Below are positions 13,401 through 25,741 of a DNA stretch of 64,000 nucleotides, piece after piece (the first letter of the stretch is position 1; every line of letters begins with the position of its first letter). This DNA comes from Zygnema cylindricum (lineage: Eukaryota > Streptophyta > Zygnematophyceae > Zygnematales > Zygnemataceae). The translations under genes and the position numbers were made by a program. The notes under the pieces are model-generated. The model was given only the letters and a program-made list of their open reading frames with translations. It searched no databases and was not told the origin of the DNA. The DNA lies in NCBI GenBank assembly GCA_037447655.1, contig JBBHKE010000932.1, positions 283,479-347,478 of the forward strand, given 5' to 3'.

Positions 13401-16400
13401 GTCATTAAATATTGTCGAACGTATTTATTGCTGATCAGTCTTTTTAATATTGACCACGTTTTGGTTATTGCGAAAGGTCCAAGGGTCTACCAATTTTCAA
13501 CATTGGTGATAATCTGTTCAATTTACTCAGAGTTTTTTTTTCTCCTATGTTGACTTTGCTTTATCCATACTTATAAGAAAATTACAATCCTTTTGAGCGG
13601 TATTGAATTGAACATAAATGAAATAGTTATCCTCCATATAATTAGGATTCAAGAAAAGCCAAAATCAGTGACTGTCATCAATCTACTAGCCGATTTTTAT
13701 TTTTACACTAGCCTATGCTATTAAAAAGCTAGTAACTTGAAATTGGTAAGAAAATCATTTTCCTAACTCACTTTTTCTCTAACTTCTTCTTCTATTGAAA
13801 GTTACGGATGCTCCCTTTGGCGACTATGCTTTTGTTTGGTTTCTTCAGGCATCGAAATACTGATTTATCTTTGTGGTATCCACGTTTTATGGCTGCATTA
13901 TAACCTTTCCAGCATTATCGAACTAAAAAAAAAAAAACAAAGCTAAAGCGTGTTATCATCTAGGCATGCTGAAAAAGGAAGTAGCAGGCAAGAATTGCAG
14001 TACTACTTTAAAGCTATAAAGCAATAAAAAATTAATTAGATAAATCATTAACACAGGCATGGAATGCAAGGACAAGCTTCTGTTGTTCTTTCTTTTAATT
14101 TTCTTTTTACGTTCTTTTGTTTTTTACATTTCAATTTTACTAGTTTTACTTTGTAACTCTTGATTACCGAATACACCTACTGCCACATAAATGTATTATA
14201 TCATGGGAACAGATAGCAATAGAATTATTTCGCGAATTGTGTAAATTTTTAAAGACAATTAACATCCTTTTTTGTTAACTAATTAGGTTTTTAGCTTCAG
14301 GAGAAAAAAAAATATTTGTTTTATCTTTATCGCAACATTTAAGTTTTTAATTGTAAGTTTTCATAAACTTGAGAAATGATATCGCTATAATGTACTTCTG
14401 GATTTTTTTTTTTACAATTTGACCTCTTATCATGTAGCAAAAGTTAAATAAAAAAATCATTTTATTTATTTTATTTTATTATGTGACTTATAATTTGTTT
14501 ATCTAGCTAATTACTAGGGTTATAGCATGCAAAGTTATAAATTTCTATATTCTGGTCTACATATTTTTGTACAATGTGCTTAAGTACACCCATGGTATAT
14601 ATAGAGAGAAAGTACTTTAGGCTAACAAAAAGTATGCCGCAGATTTGTTTTCCTTCCAAGATTTGTTCCTTCCCAAGATTCTTTTTCCAATGATTTTTTT
14701 CCTTCCAATAATTTTCTTGGGCCAACCTGGGCTGATGTCACAATTGGCCGACAGCCAGGCTTGTTGGACTGAGCGAAGAGAAATTTCCAATGGTTTTTTT
14801 CCTTCTAAGATTTTTTTTCCTTCCAAGATTCTTTTTCCATTGAGTTTTTTGGGCCAACATGGGGTGACGTGGGCTTTGACTGCCAGGCTGTTGGACTGAG
14901 CAAAGAGAAGTTTATTCATATGCTTCGGCGCCAAAGCAGTGGCTTCGCACGTGGGAGCTCCAAGTACCGAGGAGTCACGCTCCACAAATGTGGACGTTGG
15001 GAGGGTCGTATGGGTCAGTTTCTTGGGAAGAAGTATGACTCTTTTTCCTTTCCTTTTAGCCCTTTTTGATACTTCTGCAAGGAGAGAGACTTTTCCTGAG
15101 AGTTTCTTGGGAAGAAGTACGAGTCTGTTTTTCTTTTGGCCTTCCTTGACACTTCTTCTGCAAGGAGAGTGGTTTTTTGGGAGACGTCCCTCTCTTTTTT
15201 TTTTCTGTTTCTTTTGCCCTTTTTGATACTTTCTGCAAGAAAAGTGATTTTTTCTCAGACTCACCTAGTAAATAAGTTGTGAGTACACTTGAGTTCTGGT
15301 TTTTTGTACTGAATCTTCTGTTGGCATAGACTTAGGACTAACTGGTTGAACGTCATATTAAAAGAAATCTGATTCAACAAACTGTTGCATGGCAGGTACA
15401 TTTATCTCGGTTTGTTTGACAGCGAGGAAGAAGCAGCAAGGTAAGACTAAAGATTTGCTGGTGGTTATCTCCTATTCAACTCTAGTGACCTTTTTCTTTC
15501 CTACTGGTTCATGTCTATCCATGCATTTTCAACATTTGTGGAAAATGCACTGCATTTGAAAAAAAAATACGTTTTTGCATTACATATGGTCAGCATAGAA
15601 TGTTGTAAATAATTTGTTTCTGACATACTTTATGATTCATTACAGAATCAGGGAGCTAATCGTTACCGAAGTGACTTTGAATTTTACAGAACATATGACC
15701 GGGCGGCTGTTCGGTACAGTGGTCGAGAGGCAGTGACTAATTTCGACCCCTCCTTTTACAAGGCTGAGATGGAACAACACAGAAAGGATAAGACAAAGCG
15801 AGAAAGTGAGTTTCAGTGGATATGCAGTTCAGCCTTCTTGCTTTCAGCTTAGGTTGATAGCTAGTCATCAATTTCTCCTCCATTATTGTTTTCTCTGAAA
15901 GAATGAAAAACTAGATTTCTGATTTAAAGTTCATCTTCTAGATCACTCTCGCAGGGTTTCGGGGTCTAAGGATTATTTTTTTATCATTCACGCAGGATTT
16001 TGAGGGTCTATATGTTAATTTTATTCCTTGTTCTCTGCCTCTTCGTTTTTGTGGTCCTTTTTGTGGTCCAGCTGCTGGAGCGATAACGAATCATTTGCTT
16101 CCTACTTTTCGAAAGCCTGACGCAAACTACCGACACAAAGTTACAGTTTCTACCTCACCTTCGGATTCCCTCAAGAGGAGAAGACAAGATAAAGACATTC
16201 AGTCCCACACACTTTCAGCAGGGAATATGACAGAACACAAGAGCACATCAAATGCTCCTTTGCTTCTCAGTCATCACATGGATTCTAACATCCGTAGAGA
16301 ATGCTATGATCAGGTAAAAAAAGCAATCTTTGCATGAATTGCAAGTAGAGTGCATCTACTATCCATGAACGGATGGGTAAAATTGCTACAAATAATGGTA

Positions 16401-18145
16401 GTATTTTCCAAGAGTAGAATTATTGATAGCCACATATAACTTGCATATCAAATTTTCCCTCCTTGCTATGTAGTTACATGTGTGAAAACAGATTTTAACT
16501 GTACTCTAACTTTTAAGTGGAGGGCTGGGATAGTTGGAGATTCAATATAATATTCACGCATATAGCTGTTGCTTCCAATAATAACCCAGTGGAACTGAAG
16601 TTAGTGACTATGTTTGTGAGGTATGCAGATAGGTGAAGAAATGGAGAAGGAAAGTTCTCAAATTAGAGAACCCCGAAGGTTCCCACATCAAGAAGCTTGC
16701 CCTGCTGGGTGCCCATGTATTGTAAAAGCTTTTTCAAAAACGCAAACATATCTTTTAGGACTCAAACACCGTGCAACAGATCCAAAGGAGACAGGGAACA
16801 TGCTTTCTGTAAGGCAGAGGTCCTTTTGTTGCCCCTCTCAAGTAACTCGTGATGGAAAAGGATATCTTCAACGAGCTTCAGACTCAGATAAACAAAGAGA
16901 GGAGAGCAGTGAATCACAGAAATTGAGTGGCTATACTCTAAGCAGCAGAGTAAAAACTGAGCATGATTGTGTTGATAACAAAAAAATGGGGCTCCATTTG
17001 AGACTTGGATCCCCATTCAATACTGTTAGTGTAAAAGCGAAGCCGGAGATTACCTCTCAGGATGAAGAGCTTAACCAGGATGACTCGAGCATAACGAAGC
17101 TATCTCTTGGTTTGCCTGTGACGCAAACTGGAGCCAATAATAGTCAATCATCGAACCATGGACAAGGTTGTTGCCAGGTTAGTCACCTTACAGAAGAGGA
17201 AATTTTTTGTTTATAAGCGCAACCCTAACAACTTCAAAACTGCCGCAACTTTCTGTCCGCATCCTTCTGAAAACTGTAGATTTAAAGCACAACTGAGCAT
17301 GTACAACACGTTTGTAACAGTTTACGATTTTCCAGAACCAACTTTTCTCTTAACTTTTAAGTCGTTATCTGTAATTCGTAACTAACTTTTATTGGTAACT
17401 AACTTTTCAGCGTTTACTCAAATTGCAGGTTCAAAGGAATCAGATGCAACAAAAGTTGTGCAGCCAAAAAACAAAAGGTGGACATGGACAAATGGGTCAA
17501 CATACTCAATTTCCAACAATGTCAATGTGGGAACAGCAAAATCCAGCATCCATGGCTGCCCAAGGCCATGAAAATAGGTGGGTGGCGGGTTGGCAAGGGG
17601 AAGGTCTGAGGGCCTGTTCCAATCCCATGCTGCCACGTGGCATAGCTGAGAATCCTGCTTTGGCCAAAGGCAGTATGGCAACAGTGTCTAAGGAACTCTT
17701 GCAACAGATTGGGATGCAAGTACTGACACAACACTTGGGCCAGCAGTATTTGAGCCAGCTTATGAATTCACAAAACATCTCTGGAATGACTTCACCAAAC
17801 ATCTCAGGAGTGAGTTTACAAAACATCTCAGGAATGACTTCACAAATTTTTTTAGGAACGAGCTCACAAAACGCAGGAAGTGGAGCCTTAGAAACTGATC
17901 ATCAATTTCAGTTGCCCAACCAAGTGGGTAACAGTATGCAAAACCTCAATTTGCAAATGTTGCATAGCATTGCAAAACAAGGTTTGACTGCGATTGCAAC
18001 AGCACAATGTGGAGCTCTTACGCCACTAACTACGGGACGATTAACATCCGGACATATTCCCGGTCACAGAATGTCACATGCATTGCATCGAACTAGCCAG
18101 AATCTTCCATCAATAGTTTCGGATTTAGGTAGTGGTGAAAGTTAG
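10484..18145 (+). CDS. AP2: euAP2 (APETALA2/TOE-type) double-AP2 transcription factor, 984 aa
   Basis: Ten exons: 10484-11478, 11938-11963, 12423-12453, 12663-12750, 14887-15032, 15396-15440, 15690-15805, 16072-16313, 16629-17177, 17429-18145. All junction phases agree and total 2955 nt. AP2 repeat 1 covers about residues 314-380 ([20 protein letters not shown], ending [19 protein letters not shown]). The linker is [13 protein letters not shown], and repeat 2 covers about 406-475 ([20 protein letters not shown], ending [13 protein letters not shown]). The R1 sequence and linker are of euAP2 rather than AINTEGUMENTA type. The protein should bind DNA in the nucleus; KRRRQ in exon 8 is a likely nuclear signal. 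Two LxLxL motifs, LHLRL (685-689) and LSLGL (721-725), resemble EAR repression motifs. The C-terminus is Gln/Asn/Ser-rich, with NISGMTS-type repeats. An alternative in-frame acceptor at 17411 would add six residues. The N-terminal 310 residues are acidic and low in complexity. No miR172-like site was noticed. Confidence 0.93.
12020..12205 (+). repeat. Minisatellite in euAP2 intron 2
   Basis: Degenerate tandem copies of a unit like GATATCNTNGATGTGATGTAAT, some grouped in a higher-order unit of about 57 bases (ATAGACAGTATCTTTGATGT occurs twice). It lies between the 26-nt and 31-nt microexons. Confidence 0.7.
14640..15250 (+). repeat. Local duplications around euAP2 exon 5
   Basis: Upstream of exon 5, 14721-14788 is a diverged copy of 14850-14915 and includes the intron 3' end and the first codons of the exon. 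Downstream, the exon end and 5' splice site (AGTTTCTTGGGAAGAAGTA) recur at about 15100. Pyrimidine-rich spacers (CTTCCAAGATTCTTTTTCC and similar) are repeated throughout. Confidence 0.8.
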
Positions 18146-19426
18146 AGGGGCCAAGTTTTAGACCAAAGCTTTAGACCACGGCAATACAAATATAGCATAT
18201 AGCACGGCAATACAAATGTCTTCTTTGGATGTTTCATTTGCAAAGCATGGAGGATAAAAGAATATCAAGTAAAGCATAGAAAGTTTACTGCGCTTTTAGA
18301 AAATGTCACAGCTCGTATCTTTTTCTACCTTGTATATAAACTTTGCACCTATCCAGCTTTAATTTGTTCGCCATAAGCAATTCGTATACATTTGTAATAG
18401 ACCTTGTATATTTGTTCAAATACATAAACAAGTGATTTTTTTTTCCACCATGCGCATACTCTTTGCCATGCGAGATTGTAAAATACAATTTGTAAAGTTT
18501 TGGGTGTTCAATTAAAAGAAAAACAACTGGACGAATTCTCCAACATATGTGCGTATTTTTTTTTTTTCAATGTTTGCATGTTAATGTTGTTTTCACATGA
18601 ATAACATCTAATGAGATGGATTACTACTATGGATTGGACCCTATTGATACTATGGATTGGATCCCCATTAAACCTATGGATTGAACTCTATTGATACTAT
18701 GGATTAGAGACCCCATTGAGGATTGGACTCCCATAGGTACTATGGACTGAAGCCCTTGTAGCGCAAATGGAATTGAACCTTCTAGCACATGCACTAGATT
18801 GCTACTGTCGTTTGATTCCCTAGGATGTATAGCATGTATTTTAATTGTATTAAATAGTGTTACTAGTGGCTTTCTGTGGTTGCGCCATCAGAGCCTCACT
18901 TTAAAGTCAAGCAGTTGGATGCCGACAATCTACACATTTTATCGACTCGCTCGACTTTTACGGCAAAAGTGTAGTCAATGTATGCCCTCAATTAGCTTAG
19001 CATAGCTTTCAAAAACAGATATTTACTTCAAAATGTTATCCACAACATCAATCAATCATAAGAAATGCACTCAAAAGCGTTTTTGTATTGAAAGTGTTTC
19101 AAATACGGACGAAAATGAGTCTTTCAAAGAAAACATTTGTAGCTTAATGATCGTTTATAGATTTTAGAAACTTCAAAATCTCCTGCTCGGATCCAATTCC
19201 AGTAAACACATTACAATCATGAAGAAATTCCGAAATCTCACCTGTTTAACATGAATAAAAGCAGGCAACTTAAGTCTCCACGGCTTTTCTTAACTCTTAC
19301 AAAAAAACATTTCACCACGAAAAGTAAGATTTGCTGACAATAACATTTTCCAATAATGTCTCTTCTAGGCGATATTCTCAGCAATGCCATTTCATAAACC
19401 TCAATGAAGTTAACCTTCCATTGAAG
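18146..19426. other. euAP2 3' flank and intergenic; short tandem repeat
   Basis: It contains the 3' UTR (A-rich candidates near 18509) and, at 18610-18750, a degenerate tandem repeat built on ACTATGGATTGGACCCTATT with about 24-base period. No gene was seen. Confidence 0.6.
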
Positions 19427-19992
19427 CATAGTTCAAAAGTAGTCGTTTTTATGGTAGGCCTTTGGTAGGCGCACAAAACTTGGCACAAAACTCGCGCAGG
19501 GTAGGCACTGTATGTGTGTGCGTTGTGCACACTTGTACGAACGTAAGACTCTGATGTATCATCATAGTACAGCGCACGCCGCCGGGCGAATTTTTTTAGC
19601 GAACTGACACGGCGTAGGATGACATTCCGCGGGAAAAAAAACCCGGAAAAAAAAAACGCGGACGTAAGTCCTACCGTAAGTTGTGTTATGGGCTTTTCAT
19701 GTGATCTTCTTAGATCGCTACTTTGATCAGCGACCGTCCGATCGTCCAAATCTGACGGTTTAAATAAAAATACTTCAAAACTCACGGAAAAATAAAAATT
19801 TGTCCGAATGTTTTTCAAAATTTAGACATGACGTTTAATTCTCTATCAATCGATGTGCAACTCAACCCTGTTACTATTATTTTTCATTTTGCGACCAATA
19901 CAATATGGGTCTTAACTCTTAAGGCCATATTGTATGTTTTGCGTACAATAGGCATATTGTATGGGCCTACTTTCACCTACTTTTGAACTATG
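19427..19992. mobile_element. hAT-like MITE, copy 2 (inverted)
   Basis: This 566-bp element has the same TIRs as 7715-8020 but is oriented the other way (the CATACAATATGCC block is at its right end). A perfect 8-bp duplication, CATTGAAG, flanks it at 19419-19426 and 19993-20000. The open frame 19378-19818 on the minus strand lies across the element and is not a gene. Confidence 0.88.
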
Positions 19993-20044
19993 CATTGAAG
20001 TTATTTCTTGTCGTCGACTTGATGGAGAGTTGTATTGTTTTTTT

Positions 20045-20190
20045 GGCACTTAAAACATTTTCTCCGTGCACACACGTCTAATTTTCAGTGGGAGATCGCC
20101 AATCGGAAGGTGTTAATCTTAACTTTCAATCGCAGCCGTTGGGTTAACAATCTGACAAATGTGCACGGAAGTGGAGAAGAAAACACTGAA
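20045..20190. repeat. Partial 'TCCGTGCACAC' inverted-repeat element
   Basis: Inverted arms (AAAACATTTTCTCCGTGCAC / GTGCACGGAAGTGGAGAAG) enclose a core GATCGCCAATCGGAAGG. The same core is found at 30060, 31230 and 49150. Here the outer TACACCG ends are not recognisable. Confidence 0.55.
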
Positions 20191-20794
20191 AAGTGCGAAG
20201 TCGCGTGACACTATATTTGATTCTGCCGTATTTTACGGAATTTTCGGCTATAATACACGTATCCATACAAATGTCGCACATTAATTACTATGGTTCATCA
20301 CCCTCACGTGAGCCATTGCAAATTAGGGTATCCAATTTTTTATTGTCGCTGTGTCTAACTTGTCCTCCTCATTCCTTTGCAGTTTTCTTCGTGCATTTTT
20401 TTATCTGCAAGTCATTGTTTTGGATACTCTTTACTTTTTTTTCTACAATTACTCCTAGGTTTTTTTTTTTGTTTTCATTACCTGACAGTCTGTGAAATTC
20501 TGGAGGACTAAGAAACTCGTTCCTTTTTCCGTAAAATGCTTTGTTAAATTGATAGTTCTCACAGTGTTGGTTATTGGAATACAATGACTTTATGCAGCTG
20601 TTATTGGAATTATTTAAACATTCATTTGTAACTGATGATGTGGAAGACTAAATGATTTTATTCAAACCTATTTCCACGAAGGGCTCTTTTCCTGTTCGCT
20701 GATTTTAGTTTAAATCGAAGATATTATTCTTTTATTCTCGAATTGTAATTGTTTGTGTGATTTTTTTTTTCTAAATCAAAAGATTTTTTCCACC

Positions 20795-23700
20795 ATGGAG
20801 GTACAAAGTGTGGAAGAGTTGGCGGCAAATCTTGATGGTTATATGGAACAGCTTCAGCAGGTAACAACTTTGGAATCATCTTGACTTTGTTGCACCACTT
20901 TTAATTTTTGAGACACTCGCTATGTTTTCTTTTGTGTCTTTGCTTTGTACTTCGTTGTTTTCATAATATCTAGTGTTTTCTTTGCAGGTGAATGAACTGC
21001 TTGTAGCTGAACCAGAAAATGTGGAATACAAAGAGATGGCCAGTGAATTGAAGGAGGTAAGCTTAATGGAAGTTTTCTGATTTTGCTCTGAGAGACATGT
21101 CTTTTTTTTTATGTGCACGACCTGTTACTATTAGCTACCTGCGTACTTGTTTTACGTACTGTTGAGCCGACCAAGTTGTTTGTAATTATGTACTAGTTCA
21201 CAGTCGCACAGTTGACATTCTGTGAAACATGTGAGGCATGCATATGAGTTGAGAAGTGCATATGAGCTGTTCCCTGCCTAAAGGAACACCATGTGATTCA
21301 AACAGGGCAGCAGGTTTGAGATATTTGCTACCGGGGCTGCTGTGAACTTATGTGCCAGAGGTGAGGATCCTTGATCCTTTTCGGTACCTCTGTGACAAAG
21401 GATCATTGCCGTGGAAATAGGGGTGTGTGGGATTGAACAGGTTTAGGCGGGGCTCAATAATCGGAAAGGATATCCTACTTAAGCTCAGCCTGACGGAGGC
21501 TATACTTTACGAGACGCTGTTGAACCAGTTTATTCCACTGTTTTTGCATGCACGGGTCTCTCCAGCATTGTCAGTGCCTAAATCTGTCAATTTTGGACTG
21601 ACTTCACTCACGAGAGGAACAGTGATAATGTCCGTTTCTACACTGCTTTGCGATGTTTAGTTCCAAATATTGTCTGTGTATGTAATGCACATTTTGTTAA
21701 ATTTCGCAGGTTATTGAGCTCACTCAGGAACTACTAGTTACTGCCAGACAGAATGAGGGTGTCGATTTCGGAGCCGCAGCTCAACTGCAAACACCTGATG
21801 CCGAAAATTTGTCAGCTTCTGCTTCATTGCCACGTGTGAATTTTGTGAGCTCGCAGTTGAATTCTACACATTCAACAGATGTTGCGACTGTGAACACTCA
21901 GGCAAGTCTGAATGTACTTTTTGCCAGAATCTTAGACCGAGTTAAAGTGGTGGTGATCACTTCTGTCTGTGTTATTTTGCACTTGATGAACTGCTGAGAC
22001 GTTTGTGAAATTCTTTTTAGCGAGGGGCTATTTTTCTGTCGTTTTGAAAATAATTGGTTACACAATATGTCCCTGTAAACCACCTGATGTATTTTTTTGC
22101 AACTTTAATATTCCGTTTCTGCAGGACAGAGGCCAATTATCAGGAAGGTTACCTGTGGGGACCAGGGTCCAAGCTGTGTGGAGTGGTGATGGGGAATGGT
22201 GAGTAAGCTGCTTTAGTCTTTGACAAGGAATAAACATAAGGATTAAGTACTTTTTAATATGGTATTATAAACATGTTATTAATCAATTTTATGCCTTTCA
22301 CCCCTTGACCATTATCGATGTAATCCCTGTGAAAAGGGCAAGGTCTGTGTCAAATTACCCGTATGAAATTCTTCTGTGTTTTTTTTTTTTCCAACATGTT
22401 GACACTGATCTGCCTCCTTTACTGTCTTTTGGTTTGTGAAGGGGTGTCTCTGTCTTTAAATTCACTCACGTCTGACCTCTTGAACTAAGAGTTGTGCTAT
22501 CTGTACTTGATGTCGGTTGAAAGCTCCTGAAAACGTTCAGGAATTCCAGATTTGACTCCATGTTATTGTCTTCCTCCTTATAACTGATGGTTCTGTAAGC
22601 TCGTTGCTGTCATTGCAGGTATGATGGTGTCATAGACGCTATTACAGACCTCGGTTATCAAATTTCGTACACCAGTTGGGGAAACTCCGAAGAGGTGTGG
22701 CTTTGAGCAATCTGGATTTGCCATGTTGCCATTGACTCTCCTTTAGAGTTGATTTCTTTTTGTTTTTTTCCAGTAATGTGGTGCTGACTGTTTGTTGCTT
22801 TCTACTGCATGTGCTTGTTAAATGCGGCAATGCTTCATGACTACTAGTCTTAAATTGAGTTATGAAGGCATGAAGGCTTGTGTATCACACTTGTTTTTGT
22901 TAAGTACTTTTCTAAAATGTTATTGTTTCTGCTTGCAGGTTGAACCAGCCAATGTTCGACCTATTATTGAGGAGAGACAAGAAGATGAAATTGAAGAGCC
23001 TTTACAAGAGGACACTCTAGCTAGTGCTGAGCAAGAGGCTGAAGCAGCAAAGCAAGCCATCAAACGGAAGCTTGCAGAAGCAGCAGATCACGATCTTTTG
23101 CCACGAGACTTGCCGAATAAATTGAAGATTAAGCCTGATGATCCTGAAGATGTGGTAAGGTTTATCTCTCTCACAGGTGTTAATACCACTTTGTCAATTG
23201 CCAGTTCACTTTCATCAGGCATTAGGGAGATAAAATAACGTTGTTCCTTGGTGGAGTGCCAATGCTTTAGACGATTCAGCACTTGTTTATTGTGAGAAAC
23301 TGGGTTGTTGCAACACATGTGGAGTGATTGGGCAAAAAATATGTCCCCATCACACCGGCATTGTTGTTCCCTTTCCTGAAATTGTGCAAGTATGTCAATC
23401 TGTTGATTGTTGTTTTATTCGCCAGCCTTTGCTCCCTTGACAACTTTGCTGACCTACTTCTGATAATCCTCGTTGCGTCCGATTTATGTTAGATTTATGG
23501 TATTAGGTAGTCATAGCTGCCCACTTCTAGTCTGAATCTTATGTCATTTTATGGTGTAAGTGTTCATTCTTCTTTTAACATTTAATTAGTTTCCTCCTTT
23601 GCGGGAGCGTTTTTTTGTTCTTGATTTTGGCAGTTTTTTAAAACATGGACGTTTTCTTTGCTGATTATCAATCGTGGATGGTGACCTTTGCAGAAAGCTG

Positions 23701-25040
23701 TTAAACGGAAAAAAATACATGCCTTCAAATCCAAGCAAAGGTTAGAGGTAATGGAGGTTGCTCAAAACCAGCGACAACATGCCTGGCAACAGTTTCAAAC
23801 CAAGGGGAAGCAAAAGAAGGTATGTGAGATTTGCTGTTTTTGGTATCACCAATTTTGCAAGTACTAGTTTTTTTAACCCTGTGGGTACCCCAACCTTCCC
23901 AGTTGTTTCTGAAGTAGAACTGCTAGTATTTGGTATTGCAAGATTAGATTTTAGGTATTCCCGGTCATTTGCATTGTTTTTTTCAGAGAATGGAGGTGAT
24001 AGGTGGCTTTGCAAACAAATATTAGCAGTTTCTGGGAAAGTCCATGATTTCCTTTACTTCTCTCACTTTTTTTATACCCAACATTACCCAACCCAAGATA
24101 GTTTCTAGATTCACTTGGAGATCAAAGGTAATGGAGTTTGCTCAAAAGAAACAATCTCAAACCAAAATGAAGATATCTGTCATTCATGTGGAAGTTTATA
24201 CCACGAAATCCTGTCAGTTGCATATGTACGTAGTGCAAGGAGTATATATACACCACCACTGGGTGATTCCAATGGTTGTTATATATTGATTCCTTGTCTT
24301 TCAGTCGGCAAAACGATGGTTATTGGAGATGATTGCAAAAATGTCATGTTGTTCAATCCTAAGTCATGTTACGGCTATCAACAGATGGTGATTCTCTCTA
24401 AAACTTTTCAAGCACTGGGTCCCACCTCAGATAATTCAAAAGGGACATTTATGACACATCTCTTCAGTAGAGTTGTTCGGATGACTAGTTTTAAGTAAAG
24501 CTTTACTTTTGATTTGTTGTAACACGGGCTTTTTTTCTTTTTTTTTAGAAGCATGACATATACACAAAGGATAATGTAGAGAGGCAGGAGAAGTGCTCCT
24601 TTGCAGCGATGTTCAATGGGTGGTCCAAAGCTGTGAAACCTCCTCACAATTACGTGTATAGCTTTTTCTCATTCATAGCTCGTCTCATTTAAAACACTTT
24701 TTTTGTTAGTTCGAAGCTGCCTCGTGAAAATCTCCTCCCTTCTAAGTGTATAGCCTTTTCTGATTCATAGTTGTACTCGTTTCTGGACAGTTTCATCCTT
24801 CCTTTCGGTGCTTAACAAGAGTTTGATACAGGGTTGGTTAGCCCCAAGCTTCCATCTTAAGACGATAATCGATGCTTTTTGCAGGTTGGGTTTTTTACTG
24901 GACGGAAAAAAGAGAGCATTTTCAAATCACCGGAGGACATTAAAGGGAAGGTTGGCGTGACTGGCAGTGGACATGGTATGACGGATTTTCAGAGACGAGA
25001 GAAGTACGTTCCCGCAAGAGGGGAAGAAGGAGACGAGTAG
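20795..25040 (+). CDS. SPF30: SPF30/SMNDC1-like survival-of-motor-neuron-related splicing factor, 324 aa
   Basis: Eight exons: 20795-20860, 20988-21056, 21710-21901, 22125-22198, 22619-22694, 22939-23154, 23694-23819, 24885-25040. They join in frame to 975 nt with a TAG stop; the start ATG follows CCACC. Residues 1-60 form a helical start (EELAANLDGYMEQLQQ). A Tudor domain lies at about 115-168 (VQAVWSGDGEWYDGVIDAIT, YTSWGNSEEVEPANVRPI), with the aromatic residues used to bind dimethylarginine on Sm proteins. A Lys/Glu-rich segment follows, then the conserved family tail (VGFFTGRKKESIFKSPEDIK, GKVGVTGSG). The family acts in assembly of the U4/U6.U5 tri-snRNP into the spliceosome. Intron 3 starts with GC (GCAAGT at 21902), a minor donor class. 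Intron 7 (1065 bases) contains a decayed copy of part of exon 7. The length is near the plant family norm of about 300. Confidence 0.93.
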
Positions 25041-25740
25041 GGAGAATTGTAGTATTGAACTAAACCAACAACCTGAAGATTTTGGACTTGAGGGTTCTGC
25101 TAATGGTAACTTTTGTTCTTTCGAAGAAGGTTCAGAATAATTTACCCACGATGGAACGGCATTTGACAATTCGTGTATTGTGTTTTTGTCTCAGGAAGAT
25201 AAGTGGAAGAGCTCAACTGTACTGTAGAGTTGTGTAGTTGTTTTTTTTGCAGTCACATCGCTGTGATTTGTGTGCCTGGGAGGAAAATAAAAAACCTGGG
25301 AGGTAATAAAGGTTGCCTTGTTTTTTTCAAGTTTTTTATTTTTTGTTGTATTTTGGCCATTCATAGACATCCCTCCATGTGTTATATGGCTGGATTGCCT
25401 CCTTTATCTGCTGTGTGATTGTTTTGTCCAAAAAACACGTATGGTTTGTTTACGTATTGAATGTTTTGGCTATTCTAATATGATTGTTTCCATGATTTTA
25501 TTGCGAGTGGAAATATCCGGTACACTAGCTTGTTTTTCGCCCTATATTCGATAAAGGCGACTTGAATGTTTCTCCAATTCTTTTTCAGTTTTTTTGTTCC
25601 TTTTCCTTCCCTTTCAGATGTTGGTCGTGCCATTTTTGGGGCCCGGGGCTAGCTGGCTTTCAACAATTTCTGCAATAGTCATGTGAATGATGAATGTTCA
25701 GGTCAAAGTTCAGGCAAAGTTAATTAACCACGGCTGACCC
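25041..25740 (+). other. SPF30 3' flank
   Basis: Two AATAAA signals (25286-25291 and 25305-25310) follow the stop codon and are likely polyadenylation signals. After them I see AT-rich DNA without a supported gene. Confidence 0.5.
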
Positions 25741-25741
25741 T

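Noticed and set aside
14617-15264. Minus-strand open frame of 215 codons, Lys-rich
   Set aside because: It is antisense to euAP2 exon 5 and its repeated pyrimidine-rich spacers; repeats without stops explain its length.
19378-19818. Minus-strand open frame of 146 codons
   Set aside because: It lies across a hAT-like MITE and reflects its low stop density only.
24549-24660. Possible extra SPF30 exon (KHDIYTKDNVERQEKCSF)
   Set aside because: Exon 7 joins 24885 directly in phase and gives the family sequence; inserting this piece would disrupt a conserved junction.
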